A stretch of 64,000 nt of DNA from an uncultured Bacilli bacterium (GCA_944358705.1 CALVRR010000002.1:32394-96393); one strand, 5' to 3'. Positions 32,948 through 42,087 are shown, counted from the first letter of the stretch. Notes: generated by a model from the sequence alone, not told the origin. Program-made: numbers and translations.

Positions 32948-34450
32948 ATGAAAAATATATTTTTGAAGGCATTAGAGGAAAGAAATGATGGGCTGGCTTT
33001 ATCCATTTTAAAGAATAAAAGCTTTGATAGATATTTTTTAAATGAAAATAAAAGTTTGTTATACTGGTCTATTTATTATGGATGCGATAAGGTAGTAAAT
33101 ACTTTATTAGAAGATGAAAAGATGGTTCAACTAAGTGAGGGTGAGAATTTATTTTCTGCACCAAATTGTCAAGTTTTACGAGGACCTAATTTTTTACCTT
33201 TTGCAATCTCATATACTATGATTTTGGATAGACTATTACAAACAGAAAATATTGATTTTTCTAAGATAAGTGAAGCATGTACTTATTATATTTTGGAAAG
33301 ACAATCACAAAAAAAATATGTTCCCTTTATTCCTTTTGAAGAAAAACTGCGCCCGGAACATTCGAAATATATTTTAGATTTTTATACAAAAGTAATCGAA
33401 AATTTACTAAGTAAAATATGTTCTTCTGATTGCGAAATGCCAACTATTATAGACTCTGATGATAAATCTCTTTTGTATTATGTAACAAAATATGGAACTG
33501 ATGTTGAGTTTGATATGATAATGAAAAGTAAACTTGATATTAATATGCAATTTGAACAGGATGCGAAAAATAATTGGGTGTATTATGGAGATAATATGAT
33601 GCGTGAATGGTTATTAGAAAATCCTCTTACTATTGCATTAGGATGTGATGATCATTTGGGGTATTATACTGCTAAGAAAGAAAGGATGAATTTTCGCAGA
33701 TTTTCCACATTAGTATTTGATAAACGATTAGATTCTAAATATGTACTAGAAGCAATTAATCGTATTTGTTATGGTGAATTCCCCTTAAAAGAAACGTTGA
33801 TTCTTAAAATTCTTGCTAGTAGAGATTGGCCAAACGAAGAAATTTATGATAAAACATTACTTTCTTTTGCTTTTTATGGATTAGATAAGGCCTATCGTTT
33901 TTTACTTAGTAATCCTAATGTTGGTATTCGCACCATCACATTGGAATTAATTCATGAATATGCTAGAAGATTTCATAAGGGAGAACCTGGTGATGTGGAT
34001 TGCTGTGATATAAAAAAGAGTGAAAAGCAGGAACAAGATATTGAAGAAGTTACCATGCAATTACTTATAACAAGAAAAGACCGTATATCAGAAAAAGAAA
34101 TGTTGCCTTATGATTTGATTATTTTTAACTTTTGTTGTAGTTGGAGTGAAGAATTTTATAATAATTTACTTGAAAAATTTGAAAATAGTGATTTGGCATT
34201 AAAAATTGCTATGGATAGTTGCTTTGAAATATCAGAAGTAAAAACACCACTTCGAATTAGTGAAAATTTTATATTTTATAGTTACAGAATTGATCATATT
34301 GATAAATTTATTTTGCAAGACAATGAGCAAAATAGAGAACTGGTGTCCTGGGCAAAAAACTATACGGATAGATTAATACAAGAAGCGGGATATTTATCTA
34401 GTTCCTCTGAAAATGGTAAAGTAAAAGAAAAAACTGTTACAACTTCGTAA
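32948..34450 (+). CDS. Ankyrin-like repeat protein (copy 1)
   Basis: A 500-aa soluble protein with degenerate ankyrin-like units. Examples are DGLALSILKNKSFDRYFL, KSLLYWSIYYGCDKVVNTLL near the N-terminus, KSLLYYVTKYGTDVEFDMIM near residue 178 and KTLLSFAFYGLDKAYRFLL near residue 304. The same LALSILKN-x-x-FD and NLLYLAAEYSCEEVVDYLL pattern occurs in the protein at 44894, so the two are paralogues. Ankyrin repeats bind other proteins; the partner is unknown. No signal peptide. The last codons (KTVTTS) lie inside the terminator that it shares with rnhC. Confidence 0.68.
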   Translation: MKNIFLKALEERNDGLALSILKNKSFDRYFLNENKSLLYWSIYYGCDKVVNTLLEDEKMVQLSEGENLFSAPNCQVLRGPNFLPFAISYTMILDRLLQTENIDFSKISEACTYYILERQSQKKYVPFIPFEEKLRPEHSKYILDFYTKVIENLLSKICSSDCEMPTIIDSDDKSLLYYVTKYGTDVEFDMIMKSKLDINMQFEQDAKNNWVYYGDNMMREWLLENPLTIALGCDDHLGYYTAKKERMNFRRFSTLVFDKRLDSKYVLEAINRICYGEFPLKETLILKILASRDWPNEEIYDKTLLSFAFYGLDKAYRFLLSNPNVGIRTITLELIHEYARRFHKGEPGDVDCCDIKKSEKQEQDIEEVTMQLLITRKDRISEKEMLPYDLIIFNFCCSWSEEFYNNLLEKFENSDLALKIAMDSCFEISEVKTPLRISENFIFYSYRIDHIDKFILQDNEQNRELVSWAKNYTDRLIQEAGYLSSSSENGKVKEKTVTTS

Positions 34451-34458
34451 CAGTTTTT
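34430..34458. terminator. Bidirectional terminator shared by convergent genes
   Basis: Perfect stem AAAACTGTTAC (34430-34440) and GTAACAGTTTT (34447-34457), 6-nt loop, with T-runs on both strands. It overlaps the end of the ankyrin-like gene and the stop of rnhC. Confidence 0.9.
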
Positions 34459-35368
34459 AATATATCATGGTATGTAATATTCTATCGGTATTTTTAAAAT
34501 TGACTTTAGCAATTTCTTGTAGTTTTTCTTCTCCATATTTTTCAACAATTTCTTCTCCGATTTTATCTACGTCGCGACCTGCACCTTTTGGTAGAGGAAT
34601 ATGAATAGAGTCTGATAATTTATCGAATTCTTTTAGGAAGATATACCTACTAATAATTGATGCAGCCGCTACAGCTAGATTTTTGTCTTCGGCTTTGGTC
34701 ATAAAGGTAATATTTCTTTGAATGTTTGGTATACCATTTAAATATTCATAATATCTATTTTCTCTTGCAAATTCATCTACTACAATGTAGTCTATGTTTG
34801 GTTTTTCTTCGGTCATTAATTGATATAGTACTTTGTTATGTAGAATGGCTTTTATTTTATTCATGTTAATATCTTTGGTGTACTTTTCATTGTATTCCTT
34901 ATTTGTTAAAATCATACTTCGATATTTTACAATTTTAATTAGTTCTGGAGTAATTTTTTTTATTTTATCATCGGTTATTTTTTTGGAGTCCCCAACACCT
35001 AGTTTTTCTAACTTTTCGACATCTTCTTTTTTTACGTAGGCAGAGGTTACTACAATTGGTCCAAAATAATCTCCTGTTCCAACCTCGTCTGATCCTACGG
35101 AAGAGCAGTTATGATATTTGGCGTCTTTCTTTTTTTGTTCTTCTTGTTTTTCTTTGGTATTATCTAATACTGTTCCCCACATGGCAGCATCGACATCAGC
35201 GCTCGTTCCTTGAAACATGGCTTTTCCTGATTCATATAAGGTAATTACGGTATCTTCTTCTTGCGCTTGAAAGATGGCATATGGAATTTTTTTATCTCTT
35301 ACTTTATCTTTATAATATTCAATCATTTTTTGTTTTGTTTCTTCATTTACTTTAATAACGATATTCAT
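34457..35368 (-). CDS. rnhC: Ribonuclease HIII
   Basis: A 303-aa type 2 RNase H that cleaves RNA of RNA-DNA hybrids. The N-terminal ~85 residues are the TBP-like substrate-binding domain of HIII enzymes (YESGKAMFQGTSADVDAAMW). The catalytic domain has SVGSDEVGTGDYFGPIVV with the Asp-Glu pair, DYIVVDEF with the third acidic residue, and AEDKNLAVAAASIISRYIFL. It ends with KGAGRDVDKIGEEIVEKYG. In Bacilli rnhC is usually near zapA and cvpA; here cvpA lies two genes upstream on the other strand. AGAGGTG precedes the start. Confidence 0.94.
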   Translation of the reverse strand: MNIVIKVNEETKQKMIEYYKDKVRDKKIPYAIFQAQEEDTVITLYESGKAMFQGTSADVDAAMWGTVLDNTKEKQEEQKKKDAKYHNCSSVGSDEVGTGDYFGPIVVTSAYVKKEDVEKLEKLGVGDSKKITDDKIKKITPELIKIVKYRSMILTNKEYNEKYTKDINMNKIKAILHNKVLYQLMTEEKPNIDYIVVDEFARENRYYEYLNGIPNIQRNITFMTKAEDKNLAVAAASIISRYIFLKEFDKLSDSIHIPLPKGAGRDVDKIGEEIVEKYGEEKLQEIAKVNFKNTDRILHTMIY

Positions 35369-35411
35369 GTTTTCACCTCTAGTTTATTGTATCAGATTGT
35401 GTTTTTAAAGT

Positions 35412-36737
35412 CTATTTTTCTTTTTTAGAAAATCTGTCTGTCCAGCTTTTCTTTTTTTGTAATTGTTTTTCTTCTTGTAAAATGACGGTATCTAATGATT
35501 CGTCTTTTTCAAATCTTCTCTTTTGAAAATGTTCTTCATCTTTGTATATCGTTCCAGTTCTCGTTAGATAAAAAGAATGTATTTTTTCTTCTTGTTTTAG
35601 AAAATTAGTTAATGAAATAAAATCATCTATATAAAGTCTTTTTATTTCATTTTTTATTTGTCCATCGTGAATATGGATAGGCCATCTGTAATAATAAGGA
35701 TGATAAATATTATGAATTTTATCTTCTTCTATGATTTGTTCTAATAACTGTCTTTGTTCTTGTTCTCCTAATTCATATAGTTTTTTGGTATCTATCGCAA
35801 CAACATCTTCTTTTATATAATTTATCATTCCAAATGTTGCGAAAAAGTATGCGTCGTTTAAAATTTCATCATAAGTATGTTCAAAATTTTTTTCTTTTTT
35901 TTCAGGATTTTCTAGGCAACGATTTAGTCTATTTATGACTGATTGTTTTTCTTCTTCTGTGAACTTATCACTAGAAAGTATCGCTAAAGCAAAGCGAGGA
36001 TCGGGATTTTTTTCTAAGAAGTATTCTTTGGCTTTGGGATGAAATTTATATTTTGGTGTTTTCATGATGTAATCTGCTAAAAAATCTTTTCCTCCCCAGA
36101 ATGTATTTAAAGGGTAGGAAACAAAGTGCTCACGAGTATCATGCTCAGAATAGTTAAAAACTTGATTCATAATTTTATTATAAATAGGAACTAATTCCGG
36201 TATTTCTTCTTTTGCTAGAGAAAGAGATTCTAGGTGATTTGGCATATCTCCATACTTAGAATAAATGTAGAAAGGATATTTATGCTTGTAAAAGTATAGA
36301 GTAGAAAAAAATTCTATAAAACTATCGTTTTTTGCCGATTCTTTCCAAAAATTGGCGGAAAAAACTTGATTTTGATTGAAAAGGGCTATTATATATTTAT
36401 CGTGTAAAGGTATAATGATTTTTTCCATAACCTTTGTTATGAATAGCTCTTTTTCTTCTTCTGTTAAATCAATATTAACATTTTCTAAGATATAGTTAAG
36501 AAATTTTTTTTCGGTTGGAGTAGCGAGTACTTCTTGTTTTTTATACTCTTTTAAAACTTTGGTAACTATTTCCTTTTTCTCTACTTCCATTAGACTAATT
36601 GTATGAAAAAATGAATTTAGATCCGTTTTATGTAAATAGTCAGCTAACTTTTTAACCATCTTTGAAATCATAGTATTAGGATTGTTAAGACGATTTTGTA
36701 AATAATTTAATTTTCTTGTAATATTTATATTTTCCAT
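35412..36737 (-). CDS. Orphan protein of unknown function (441 aa)
   Basis: A soluble, highly charged helical protein with no signal peptide or membrane segment; AAGGAGCG precedes the start. Visible features are a Lys/Glu-rich N-terminal half with short helices, an aromatic stretch (FSTLYFYKHKYPFYIYSKYG) near residue 145, a YHPYYYRWPIHIH stretch near residue 355, and a basic tail (QKKKSWTDRFSKKEK). No catalytic motif is recognised. It sits 43 nt upstream of rnhC on the same strand, so the two may be co-transcribed, and is divergent from cvpA. Confidence 0.72.
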   Translation of the reverse strand: MENINITRKLNYLQNRLNNPNTMISKMVKKLADYLHKTDLNSFFHTISLMEVEKKEIVTKVLKEYKKQEVLATPTEKKFLNYILENVNIDLTEEEKELFITKVMEKIIIPLHDKYIIALFNQNQVFSANFWKESAKNDSFIEFFSTLYFYKHKYPFYIYSKYGDMPNHLESLSLAKEEIPELVPIYNKIMNQVFNYSEHDTREHFVSYPLNTFWGGKDFLADYIMKTPKYKFHPKAKEYFLEKNPDPRFALAILSSDKFTEEEKQSVINRLNRCLENPEKKEKNFEHTYDEILNDAYFFATFGMINYIKEDVVAIDTKKLYELGEQEQRQLLEQIIEEDKIHNIYHPYYYRWPIHIHDGQIKNEIKRLYIDDFISLTNFLKQEEKIHSFYLTRTGTIYKDEEHFQKRRFEKDESLDTVILQEEKQLQKKKSWTDRFSKKEK

Positions 36738-36841
36738 TTGACGCTCCTTAGACAGTTTTTTTTAATATTGTATCACTTTTAAATTAATTATAGAATTTTT
36801 TTCTTATTTTTTCTATAATATAAATATAAGGAGTTGAAGTT

Positions 36842-37558
36842 ATGAATATATTAGATATAGTGATTGTTTTAATTTTGATTATGAGCGCTATCATTGGATT
36901 TAAGCGAGGAGCTATTAAAGAGATTGTATCCTTGGTTGGAATTATTATTGTGTTTATTGTAGCATTTGCTTTCAAAGGAGTTCTTGGAAATGTTCTTTGT
37001 AAATGGTTACCATTTTTTAATTTTGCTGGTAATTTGGAGGGAGTTACGGTACTTAATATTTTGCTTTATCAATTGATTGCATTTTTAATAATTTATAGTT
37101 TGTTATTTAGTATTTATATGATTGTTGTGAAGATATCAGGAGTGGTACAAAAACTTGTTCATATGACGGTTATTTTATGGCTTCCATCTAAGATTATTGG
37201 AGCAGTGGTTGCTTTTATTACTGGTTATGTTATGGTATTTGTTGTGTTACTTGCGTTGCTTATTCCTTTAAAAGATACGGATATGTTTAAGGAGAGTAAG
37301 TTTGCTAATTATGTTGTTTATGATACTCCGATATTAGCGGGTAGTGCTGAAAATATTAGTCGTTCTATTAATGAAGTTTATACTCTTGGAGAAGATTTGT
37401 CGAAAGGCGATATTAGTAAGAATGAAGCTAATTTAGAGACGATGGATATTTTATTAAAATATAAGATTGTTAGTCCAAAGACTGCTAAAGAGTTAGTTGC
37501 TTTAGATAAATTAGATGGTATTTCTGGATTAGATAGTATTATTCAAAAATATGAGTAG
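36842..37558 (+). CDS. CvpA-family membrane protein
   Basis: A 238-aa inner-membrane protein of the CvpA family (colicin V production protein; in Bacilli YshB), of poorly known function. The hallmark N-terminus is present: ILDIVIVLILIMSAIIGFKR followed by GAIKEIVSLVG, with the polar KRG segment between helices 1 and 2. Four membrane segments cover about residues 3-20, 25-45, 75-100 and 115-145. The C-terminal ~80 residues are soluble. It starts an apparent operon with the M19 dipeptidase (8 nt gap) and trxA. Confidence 0.85.
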   Translation: MNILDIVIVLILIMSAIIGFKRGAIKEIVSLVGIIIVFIVAFAFKGVLGNVLCKWLPFFNFAGNLEGVTVLNILLYQLIAFLIIYSLLFSIYMIVVKISGVVQKLVHMTVILWLPSKIIGAVVAFITGYVMVFVVLLALLIPLKDTDMFKESKFANYVVYDTPILAGSAENISRSINEVYTLGEDLSKGDISKNEANLETMDILLKYKIVSPKTAKELVALDKLDGISGLDSIIQKYE

Positions 37559-37566
37559 GTGATGTT

Positions 37567-38541
37567 ATGTTTGATATGCATTATGATTTATTAAGTGTTG
37601 CTTATTGTTGTTATTTAAAGAAGGATTATTCTTATTTAGAAGAATGGTGTAAGGCTTATCGTGATAATAATGTGCGTGGTGTCGTTGGTAATCTTTATTT
37701 TATGAGTGTAGATGAAATGAAAGAAGAGTTACATCCGGATTATTATCGTGAGGATGTTTCTGTTTGTGATATGTTTCGAATTAGTACAAATATTATTAAG
37801 GAAATGTTACCAGATACAGAATTCATGTTTAGTATTGAGGGATGCGATTTTTTAGAAGTTTCTGATTTAGAAGAATTATATAATTTAGGACTTCGTAATA
37901 TTTTACCTGTTTGGAATAATCAAAATGAATATGGTTCAGGTAATCGTAGTCAGGAAGGTCTTACGGAAAAAGGTAAAAAATTATTAGATAAGGCAATTTC
38001 CCTTGGTATTTCAATTGATTTATCTCATGCTAATAGGGAGACCTTTGATGATGTTATTTCCTATTTAAAAGAAAAGAAGAAAGCAGGAGAAGAATTCTTT
38101 GTTATGGCAAGTCACTCCAATGCTAGAAGTATTTGTGATCGAGAAAGAAATTTAGAAGATGATCAGATTTTAGCTATTAAAGAGTTAGATGGTTTGGTTG
38201 GTGTTTTTTCTAATCGCAATTTTATTGTTCCTAATGAAATAAAGGATCAGGTTACGCAAGAAGAAAAAGAAGCTTATCATTTAAGTCATATCGAGCACGT
38301 GATTAATTTAATTGGTGTTGATCATGTTGGAGTTGCGACGGATGATATGGATTTCTGTAAGGATGCTGATTATGAATATGGAGAAGTTCAAATTTATCCT
38401 TATGGGGAGATTGCTTCTAATTTAAGGAGAGTGCTTGGGAAAAGATATGGGAATTTCGAGGTTGCTAAAATTATGTATGGTAATATGAAAGATAGATATG
38501 ATAGAATAAATAATAGATTGATGAAAGGGAGGAATATGTAA
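37567..38541 (+). CDS. Membrane dipeptidase-family (M19) metallopeptidase
   Basis: A 324-aa zinc dipeptidase of peptidase family M19 (TIM-barrel). Metal ligands are visible: His5-x-Asp7 in DMHYDLLS, Glu91 in FSIEGCDF, His154 in DLSHANRETF and His183 in ASHSNARSICDRERN, where the Arg motif for the carboxylate follows. The catalytic-region Asp is in VGVATDDMDF. These enzymes hydrolyse dipeptides and some beta-lactam or D-amino acid substrates. No signal peptide, so probably cytoplasmic. The TAA stop overlaps the trxA start (TAATG), which suggests translational coupling. Confidence 0.9.
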   Translation: MFDMHYDLLSVAYCCYLKKDYSYLEEWCKAYRDNNVRGVVGNLYFMSVDEMKEELHPDYYREDVSVCDMFRISTNIIKEMLPDTEFMFSIEGCDFLEVSDLEELYNLGLRNILPVWNNQNEYGSGNRSQEGLTEKGKKLLDKAISLGISIDLSHANRETFDDVISYLKEKKKAGEEFFVMASHSNARSICDRERNLEDDQILAIKELDGLVGVFSNRNFIVPNEIKDQVTQEEKEAYHLSHIEHVINLIGVDHVGVATDDMDFCKDADYEYGEVQIYPYGEIASNLRRVLGKRYGNFEVAKIMYGNMKDRYDRINNRLMKGRNM

Positions 38542-38837
38542 TGAATTATATTAAGAGTGAAAAAGAATTTGATGAGGTTATTAAAAAAGATAAGGTCGTT
38601 ATTGATTTTTATGCAGAATGGTGTGGACCATGTCAAATGTTAAGTCCTATTTTAGAAAAGGTTAGTAAAGAGATGAATCTTGATACTTATAAAGTTAATG
38701 TAGACGAAGTAGAAAATGTTGCTAGACGTTATGGAATTATGTCTATTCCTACAGTTATCATTTTTTCTAAAGGAGAAGAAGTGAAAAAGAACGTTGGATT
38801 TATGGGAGAAGATGAGTTAAAAGAGTTTGTAAAATAA
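38541..38837 (+). CDS. trxA: Thioredoxin
   Basis: A 98-aa thioredoxin-fold disulfide reductase with the active site FYAEWCGPCQML (Cys28, Cys31) and the cis-Pro loop GIMSIPTVIIF. It is slightly shorter than the usual ~105 residues because the N-terminus is trimmed. The start overlaps the M19 dipeptidase stop. The last codons (EFVK) and stop are part of the terminator hairpin. A near-identical copy of this 3' end lies at 39870-39910 and a shorter one at 42056-42087. Confidence 0.93.
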   Translation: MNYIKSEKEFDEVIKKDKVVIDFYAEWCGPCQMLSPILEKVSKEMNLDTYKVNVDEVENVARRYGIMSIPTVIIFSKGEEVKKNVGFMGEDELKEFVK

Positions 38838-38846
38838 CTCTTTTTT
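38819..38846 (+). terminator. Intrinsic terminator overlapping the trxA stop
   Basis: Stem AAAAGAGTT (38819-38827) and AACTCTTTT (38836-38844) with T-run. The stop codon TAA at 38835-38837 falls at the loop and right arm. Confidence 0.85.
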
Positions 38847-38873
38847 GTTATTATATGAAAAAGAGGTGAGATT

Positions 38874-39845
38874 ATGGAAAAAAGCAAAAACTGTGTTCGT
38901 GTAAAGTATAAAAATGGTGAAACGAAAGAGATTTCTAATGTTGATATAAAAGATTTTTTTAATCGAGTAGAAGGGGTTGGTTTTTTTTATAAGATTAATT
39001 ATGATACCAGTTTATCTTGTATGCTTGAGGATGATTCTATACAAGAAGTTGTATTTCAAAATTTTAATTTTTTTGTTTCGTCTTTTTGTAATTTTAATTT
39101 ACCATTTTATGTTCTTGGGATAACTGTAGTGTTTGATCATTGCAATTTTGGAAATTTTCAAAGTTTTGATAATGATAATTTACTATTTCGGAATGGCTGT
39201 GTTGTTTTTGACAGTTGTAGTGCAGAAAAACTTTCTATTACTGCAGATAGAGTTGTGATGAAGGGAAATACTATTGCTGCTACTCAGGCTAGTATTCATG
39301 CAAATAATGTATTTATTGAAGGAGATGTTGATACAGAAAGATTATCTATTTTTTCGGAAGTTATTTATATAGATGATGCTAATTTGCGTCTTTCTTCTAT
39401 TCATGTTGACACTCAATCTCTTGCTTTTTCTGATAGTACTCTTCTTGCTACAAATATTAATCTAAAATATAAGAATTTATTTACTTATCATTCTTCTTTT
39501 ACTTCTCCTAAATATCAATTTAATGGGGATACTTGGAGTTTTGGTGAGAAGATAAAAATTAGCTCTGATGATGTGATTTGTGATGTTGATTTTGCTAGAA
39601 TCCGCTTTTTGAAGTCGTTAAAAAAGTATCAAGAAAAAGTGGGGGAGTGTTTTAGTGATGTGGTTAAGACTTCTTTGGATGAAGTTGATCAAGGGGTTGA
39701 TTTAGAAATTCAAGAGTATCAAAAACAAATTGATGCTTTAGAAGTAAAAAAGATAGAGGCTAATCGTGGACGAAGTTCGTTAAAACAAGAAAAACTTCGG
39801 GTATTATCTAATAAAAAGGCGTTAGGATTTTTATCTTCAAGATAA
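38874..39845 (+). CDS. Beta-helix-like paralogous protein 1
   Basis: A 323-aa soluble protein, AGAGGTGAG before the ATG. The N-terminus KYKNGETKEISNVDIKDF is followed by a stretch of short repeated beta-strand-like units in which Phe, Asp/Asn and small residues recur (VVFQNFNFFV, VFDHCNFGNF, VVFDSCSAEKL, VVMKGNTIAA, VFIEGDVDTE). This pattern suggests a right-handed beta-helix, like pentapeptide or bactofilin-type folds, but it matches neither well. The last ~60 residues are a coiled coil ending ALGFLSSR. Two paralogues follow at 39935 and 40999. Function unknown; a structural scaffold is the most natural guess. Confidence 0.72.
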   Translation: MEKSKNCVRVKYKNGETKEISNVDIKDFFNRVEGVGFFYKINYDTSLSCMLEDDSIQEVVFQNFNFFVSSFCNFNLPFYVLGITVVFDHCNFGNFQSFDNDNLLFRNGCVVFDSCSAEKLSITADRVVMKGNTIAATQASIHANNVFIEGDVDTERLSIFSEVIYIDDANLRLSSIHVDTQSLAFSDSTLLATNINLKYKNLFTYHSSFTSPKYQFNGDTWSFGEKIKISSDDVICDVDFARIRFLKSLKKYQEKVGECFSDVVKTSLDEVDQGVDLEIQEYQKQIDALEVKKIEANRGRSSLKQEKLRVLSNKKALGFLSSR

Positions 39846-39869
39846 AATATATTGTATTGCTAATGGAAA

Positions 39870-39910
39870 GATGAGTTAAAAGAGTTTGTAAAATAACTCT
39901 TTTTTTGTTA
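39870..39910 (+). repeat. Duplicate of the trxA 3' end and terminator
   Basis: This segment equals 38811-38850 (end of trxA plus its terminator) apart from one extra T. It encodes the remnant DELKEFVK-stop and keeps the full hairpin (AAAAGAGTT/AACTCTTTT), so it now serves as terminator for the first beta-helix-like gene. Confidence 0.9.
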
Positions 39911-39934
39911 GAATAATAAGTCGAGGTGATACTT

Positions 39935-40930
39935 ATGCCTGGGAAAGAAAAAATTATTGTAAAATATAGGTCTACCGGGGAAGTGAAAGAGTATTGTAGT
40001 TCTGATATTACTCTTGATGTTAAGTCTTTTTGCTATGATATGTGGTCTCAACCTGGTATTTTGTTATTTTCCCGAAAATATGATAATGGTGTTTCTAGAG
40101 ATTTTGTTGTTGATGGTAAAGATATAGAAGAAGTAATATTTAAAGATTTTGATTTTACATTACCAAAGACAAAAGTTGTTACTGCTTATATTGTTCGTGA
40201 TGGTGTTGCTCTTACTTTTGATCATTGTAGATTTGATGAGATGGGACCTTTCTGTAGTGCTTTAGAACATCCTTGGGATAGACAAGAAGAACGTAATGGT
40301 AGTATTGTTTTTGACCATTGTACGGCTAACTATGCTGATATTTATTCTGAAAAATTTTTAATGAGGGGTGTCAATGTAATAAGGGGCTGTTTAGAAGCGA
40401 ATGTTTCCTCTATCACTTTTCAAGAGGGAATAGTAAAAGTTCTTGGAAAAAGGGATTTTGATTTGGAAATAGAACCACCTGATTTTAAGGTTCATGCTGA
40501 TGAAATTACATTTGATAATAGTTTCGTAGATACTCCTTCATTAAAATTAACTTATGAAAAGTTGGATATGAAGCATAGTTCTATTTCATCTTTAGAATAT
40601 TGTTTTAATGATGAAGCGTGGAAGTTTCGGGATAAGAAGGTTGTTAGTACGGATGATCCTAATAATAAACTGCATCTAGTAAGAAATCGTTTGATAGAAG
40701 TATTGAAAAAAGGAAGTACTAATGTTAACAAACAATTTAATGTGGAACTTGCTTCTTCTTTTCAGGAAATTGATGTACAAATTGCTTCCAAAGTTTCTGG
40801 ATATCAAACTCAAATCGATGCCTTAGAAAGAAAGAAACAAGAGGCCTATCAAGAAAGTTGTTCTTTAAAACACGAAAAAACTCGAGTATTATCTAATAAG
40901 AATGCTCTAGGATTTTTACCTCCTAAATAA
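39935..40930 (+). CDS. Beta-helix-like paralogous protein 2
   Basis: A 331-aa paralogue. The ATG at 39935 follows GAGGTG; an in-frame GTG at 39926 overlaps the binding site. It has the same plan as copy 1: KYRSTGEVKEYCSSDI, the FKDFDFTLPKTK strand block, ALTFDHCRFDEMGPF, SIVFDHCTANYADIY, then a beta-repeat region, KLDMKHSSISSLEYCFNDEA, and a coiled-coil tail ending ALGFLPPK. IDALE-x-KK and LKxEKxRVLSNK in the tail are shared with copy 1. Unlike copies 1 and 3 it is not followed by a trxA-type terminator, so it may be co-transcribed with copy 3. Confidence 0.72.
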   Translation: MPGKEKIIVKYRSTGEVKEYCSSDITLDVKSFCYDMWSQPGILLFSRKYDNGVSRDFVVDGKDIEEVIFKDFDFTLPKTKVVTAYIVRDGVALTFDHCRFDEMGPFCSALEHPWDRQEERNGSIVFDHCTANYADIYSEKFLMRGVNVIRGCLEANVSSITFQEGIVKVLGKRDFDLEIEPPDFKVHADEITFDNSFVDTPSLKLTYEKLDMKHSSISSLEYCFNDEAWKFRDKKVVSTDDPNNKLHLVRNRLIEVLKKGSTNVNKQFNVELASSFQEIDVQIASKVSGYQTQIDALERKKQEAYQESCSLKHEKTRVLSNKNALGFLPPK

Positions 40931-40998
40931 TTATCTCTTAGAATAAAAAGTTGGTGTCTAGTGGTGTTACTAATTATTTCTGTAAATGAGGTGGTAGT

Positions 40999-42039
40999 AT
41001 GTCAAAAAAAGATAATAAAATTATTGTAAAGTATTGTTTTCCTGAGGGGCATTGCGAGGAATATAATAATGTTGAAATTGATATAGATTTCGATACTAGT
41101 GATCCTGATTGTTTTAAGAGCGTTAGTAAACCTGGATTTAATATAGAAACGATAGCGTATCAGTGCTTTGAGGGACAATATAGTAGAAAAATTGAAGTTG
41201 GTGGGTCCAATATAAAAGAAGTCATATTTCAAAATTTTGATTTTACGATGTCTAAAAAATGCGATAGTACTTCTTATGCTGTTCGTGATGGTGTGATGCT
41301 TACTTTTGAAGATTGTAAATTTCGGGAGTTTATACCAGATGATTCTGGTAATCCATATCAAAGATGTGATGGTATCATAGTTTTTGATCATTGTCTTGCT
41401 GACTATGTTAAAGTTTACCTTGCTGAATTTTGGATGTTAGGAAAAAATAGAATTTATGGTTCATGTGAAATTAGTCATGGAGATTTATACATGGTTGGAG
41501 ATGTACAAATGAAACGATTAAAGGTTCAGGGTAAATCTACTGTGCGTGTGCATGCTGAAAAAGCTAAATTAAAAATACCTACCATAGATATTGATGCAAA
41601 TACTATTCAATTGATTAATAGTGTAGTTGATGCTACTTCTTTAGGTTTTAGCTATGATACTTTAAAAATAGAACATACAGATTTTTCTGCTAGGAAATAT
41701 CAATTTAATGATGATGTATGGAAATTTAAGAAGAAAACTCCTATTAGTACAGATGATCCTCAGAATGAACAACATCTTGCTAGAGCTCGCTTTTTACAAG
41801 TTGCTAAAAATTTATGTCAGATAGCTAATACTGCCAATGAGATGGAAGCAAATCAATATTTTACTCAAATGGATGAAAAATCAGCTAAGAGGATTGATGG
41901 TTATCGTCGCCAAATCGTACAATTAGAATCTATGATAACCCAGGAAGAAAGATGGAATGCTAAAGGAAAAGAACAGGTTGGTAAGACTTTACTAAAACGA
42001 AATGCTGGTAGTGTTTTACCAAGTCGTCCGAAATCATAG
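40999..42039 (+). CDS. Beta-helix-like paralogous protein 3
   Basis: A 346-aa paralogue, the most divergent in its tail. The core blocks are conserved: FQNFDFTMSKK, MLTFEDCKFREFIPD, IVFDHCLADYVKVY and LKIEHTDFSARKYQFNDDVW. The linker segment ISTDDPQNEQHLARARF corresponds to VSTDDPNNKLHLVRNRL of copy 2. The tail is a shorter coiled coil ending SVLPSRPKS. GAGGTGG lies upstream of the ATG. A terminator related to that of trxA follows. Confidence 0.72.
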   Translation: MSKKDNKIIVKYCFPEGHCEEYNNVEIDIDFDTSDPDCFKSVSKPGFNIETIAYQCFEGQYSRKIEVGGSNIKEVIFQNFDFTMSKKCDSTSYAVRDGVMLTFEDCKFREFIPDDSGNPYQRCDGIIVFDHCLADYVKVYLAEFWMLGKNRIYGSCEISHGDLYMVGDVQMKRLKVQGKSTVRVHAEKAKLKIPTIDIDANTIQLINSVVDATSLGFSYDTLKIEHTDFSARKYQFNDDVWKFKKKTPISTDDPQNEQHLARARFLQVAKNLCQIANTANEMEANQYFTQMDEKSAKRIDGYRRQIVQLESMITQEERWNAKGKEQVGKTLLKRNAGSVLPSRPKS

Positions 42040-42055
42040 AGATGTTTTTCATATT

Positions 42056-42087
42056 TTAAAGAGTTTGTAAAACAACTCTTTTTTTCG
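42056..42087 (+). terminator. Terminator derived from the trxA terminator
   Basis: Hairpin AAAGAGTT and AACTCTTT with the same loop as the trxA terminator except one T-to-C change, then a T-run. The flanking bases are also shared with 38819-38850, so it is a third, more diverged copy. Confidence 0.8.
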
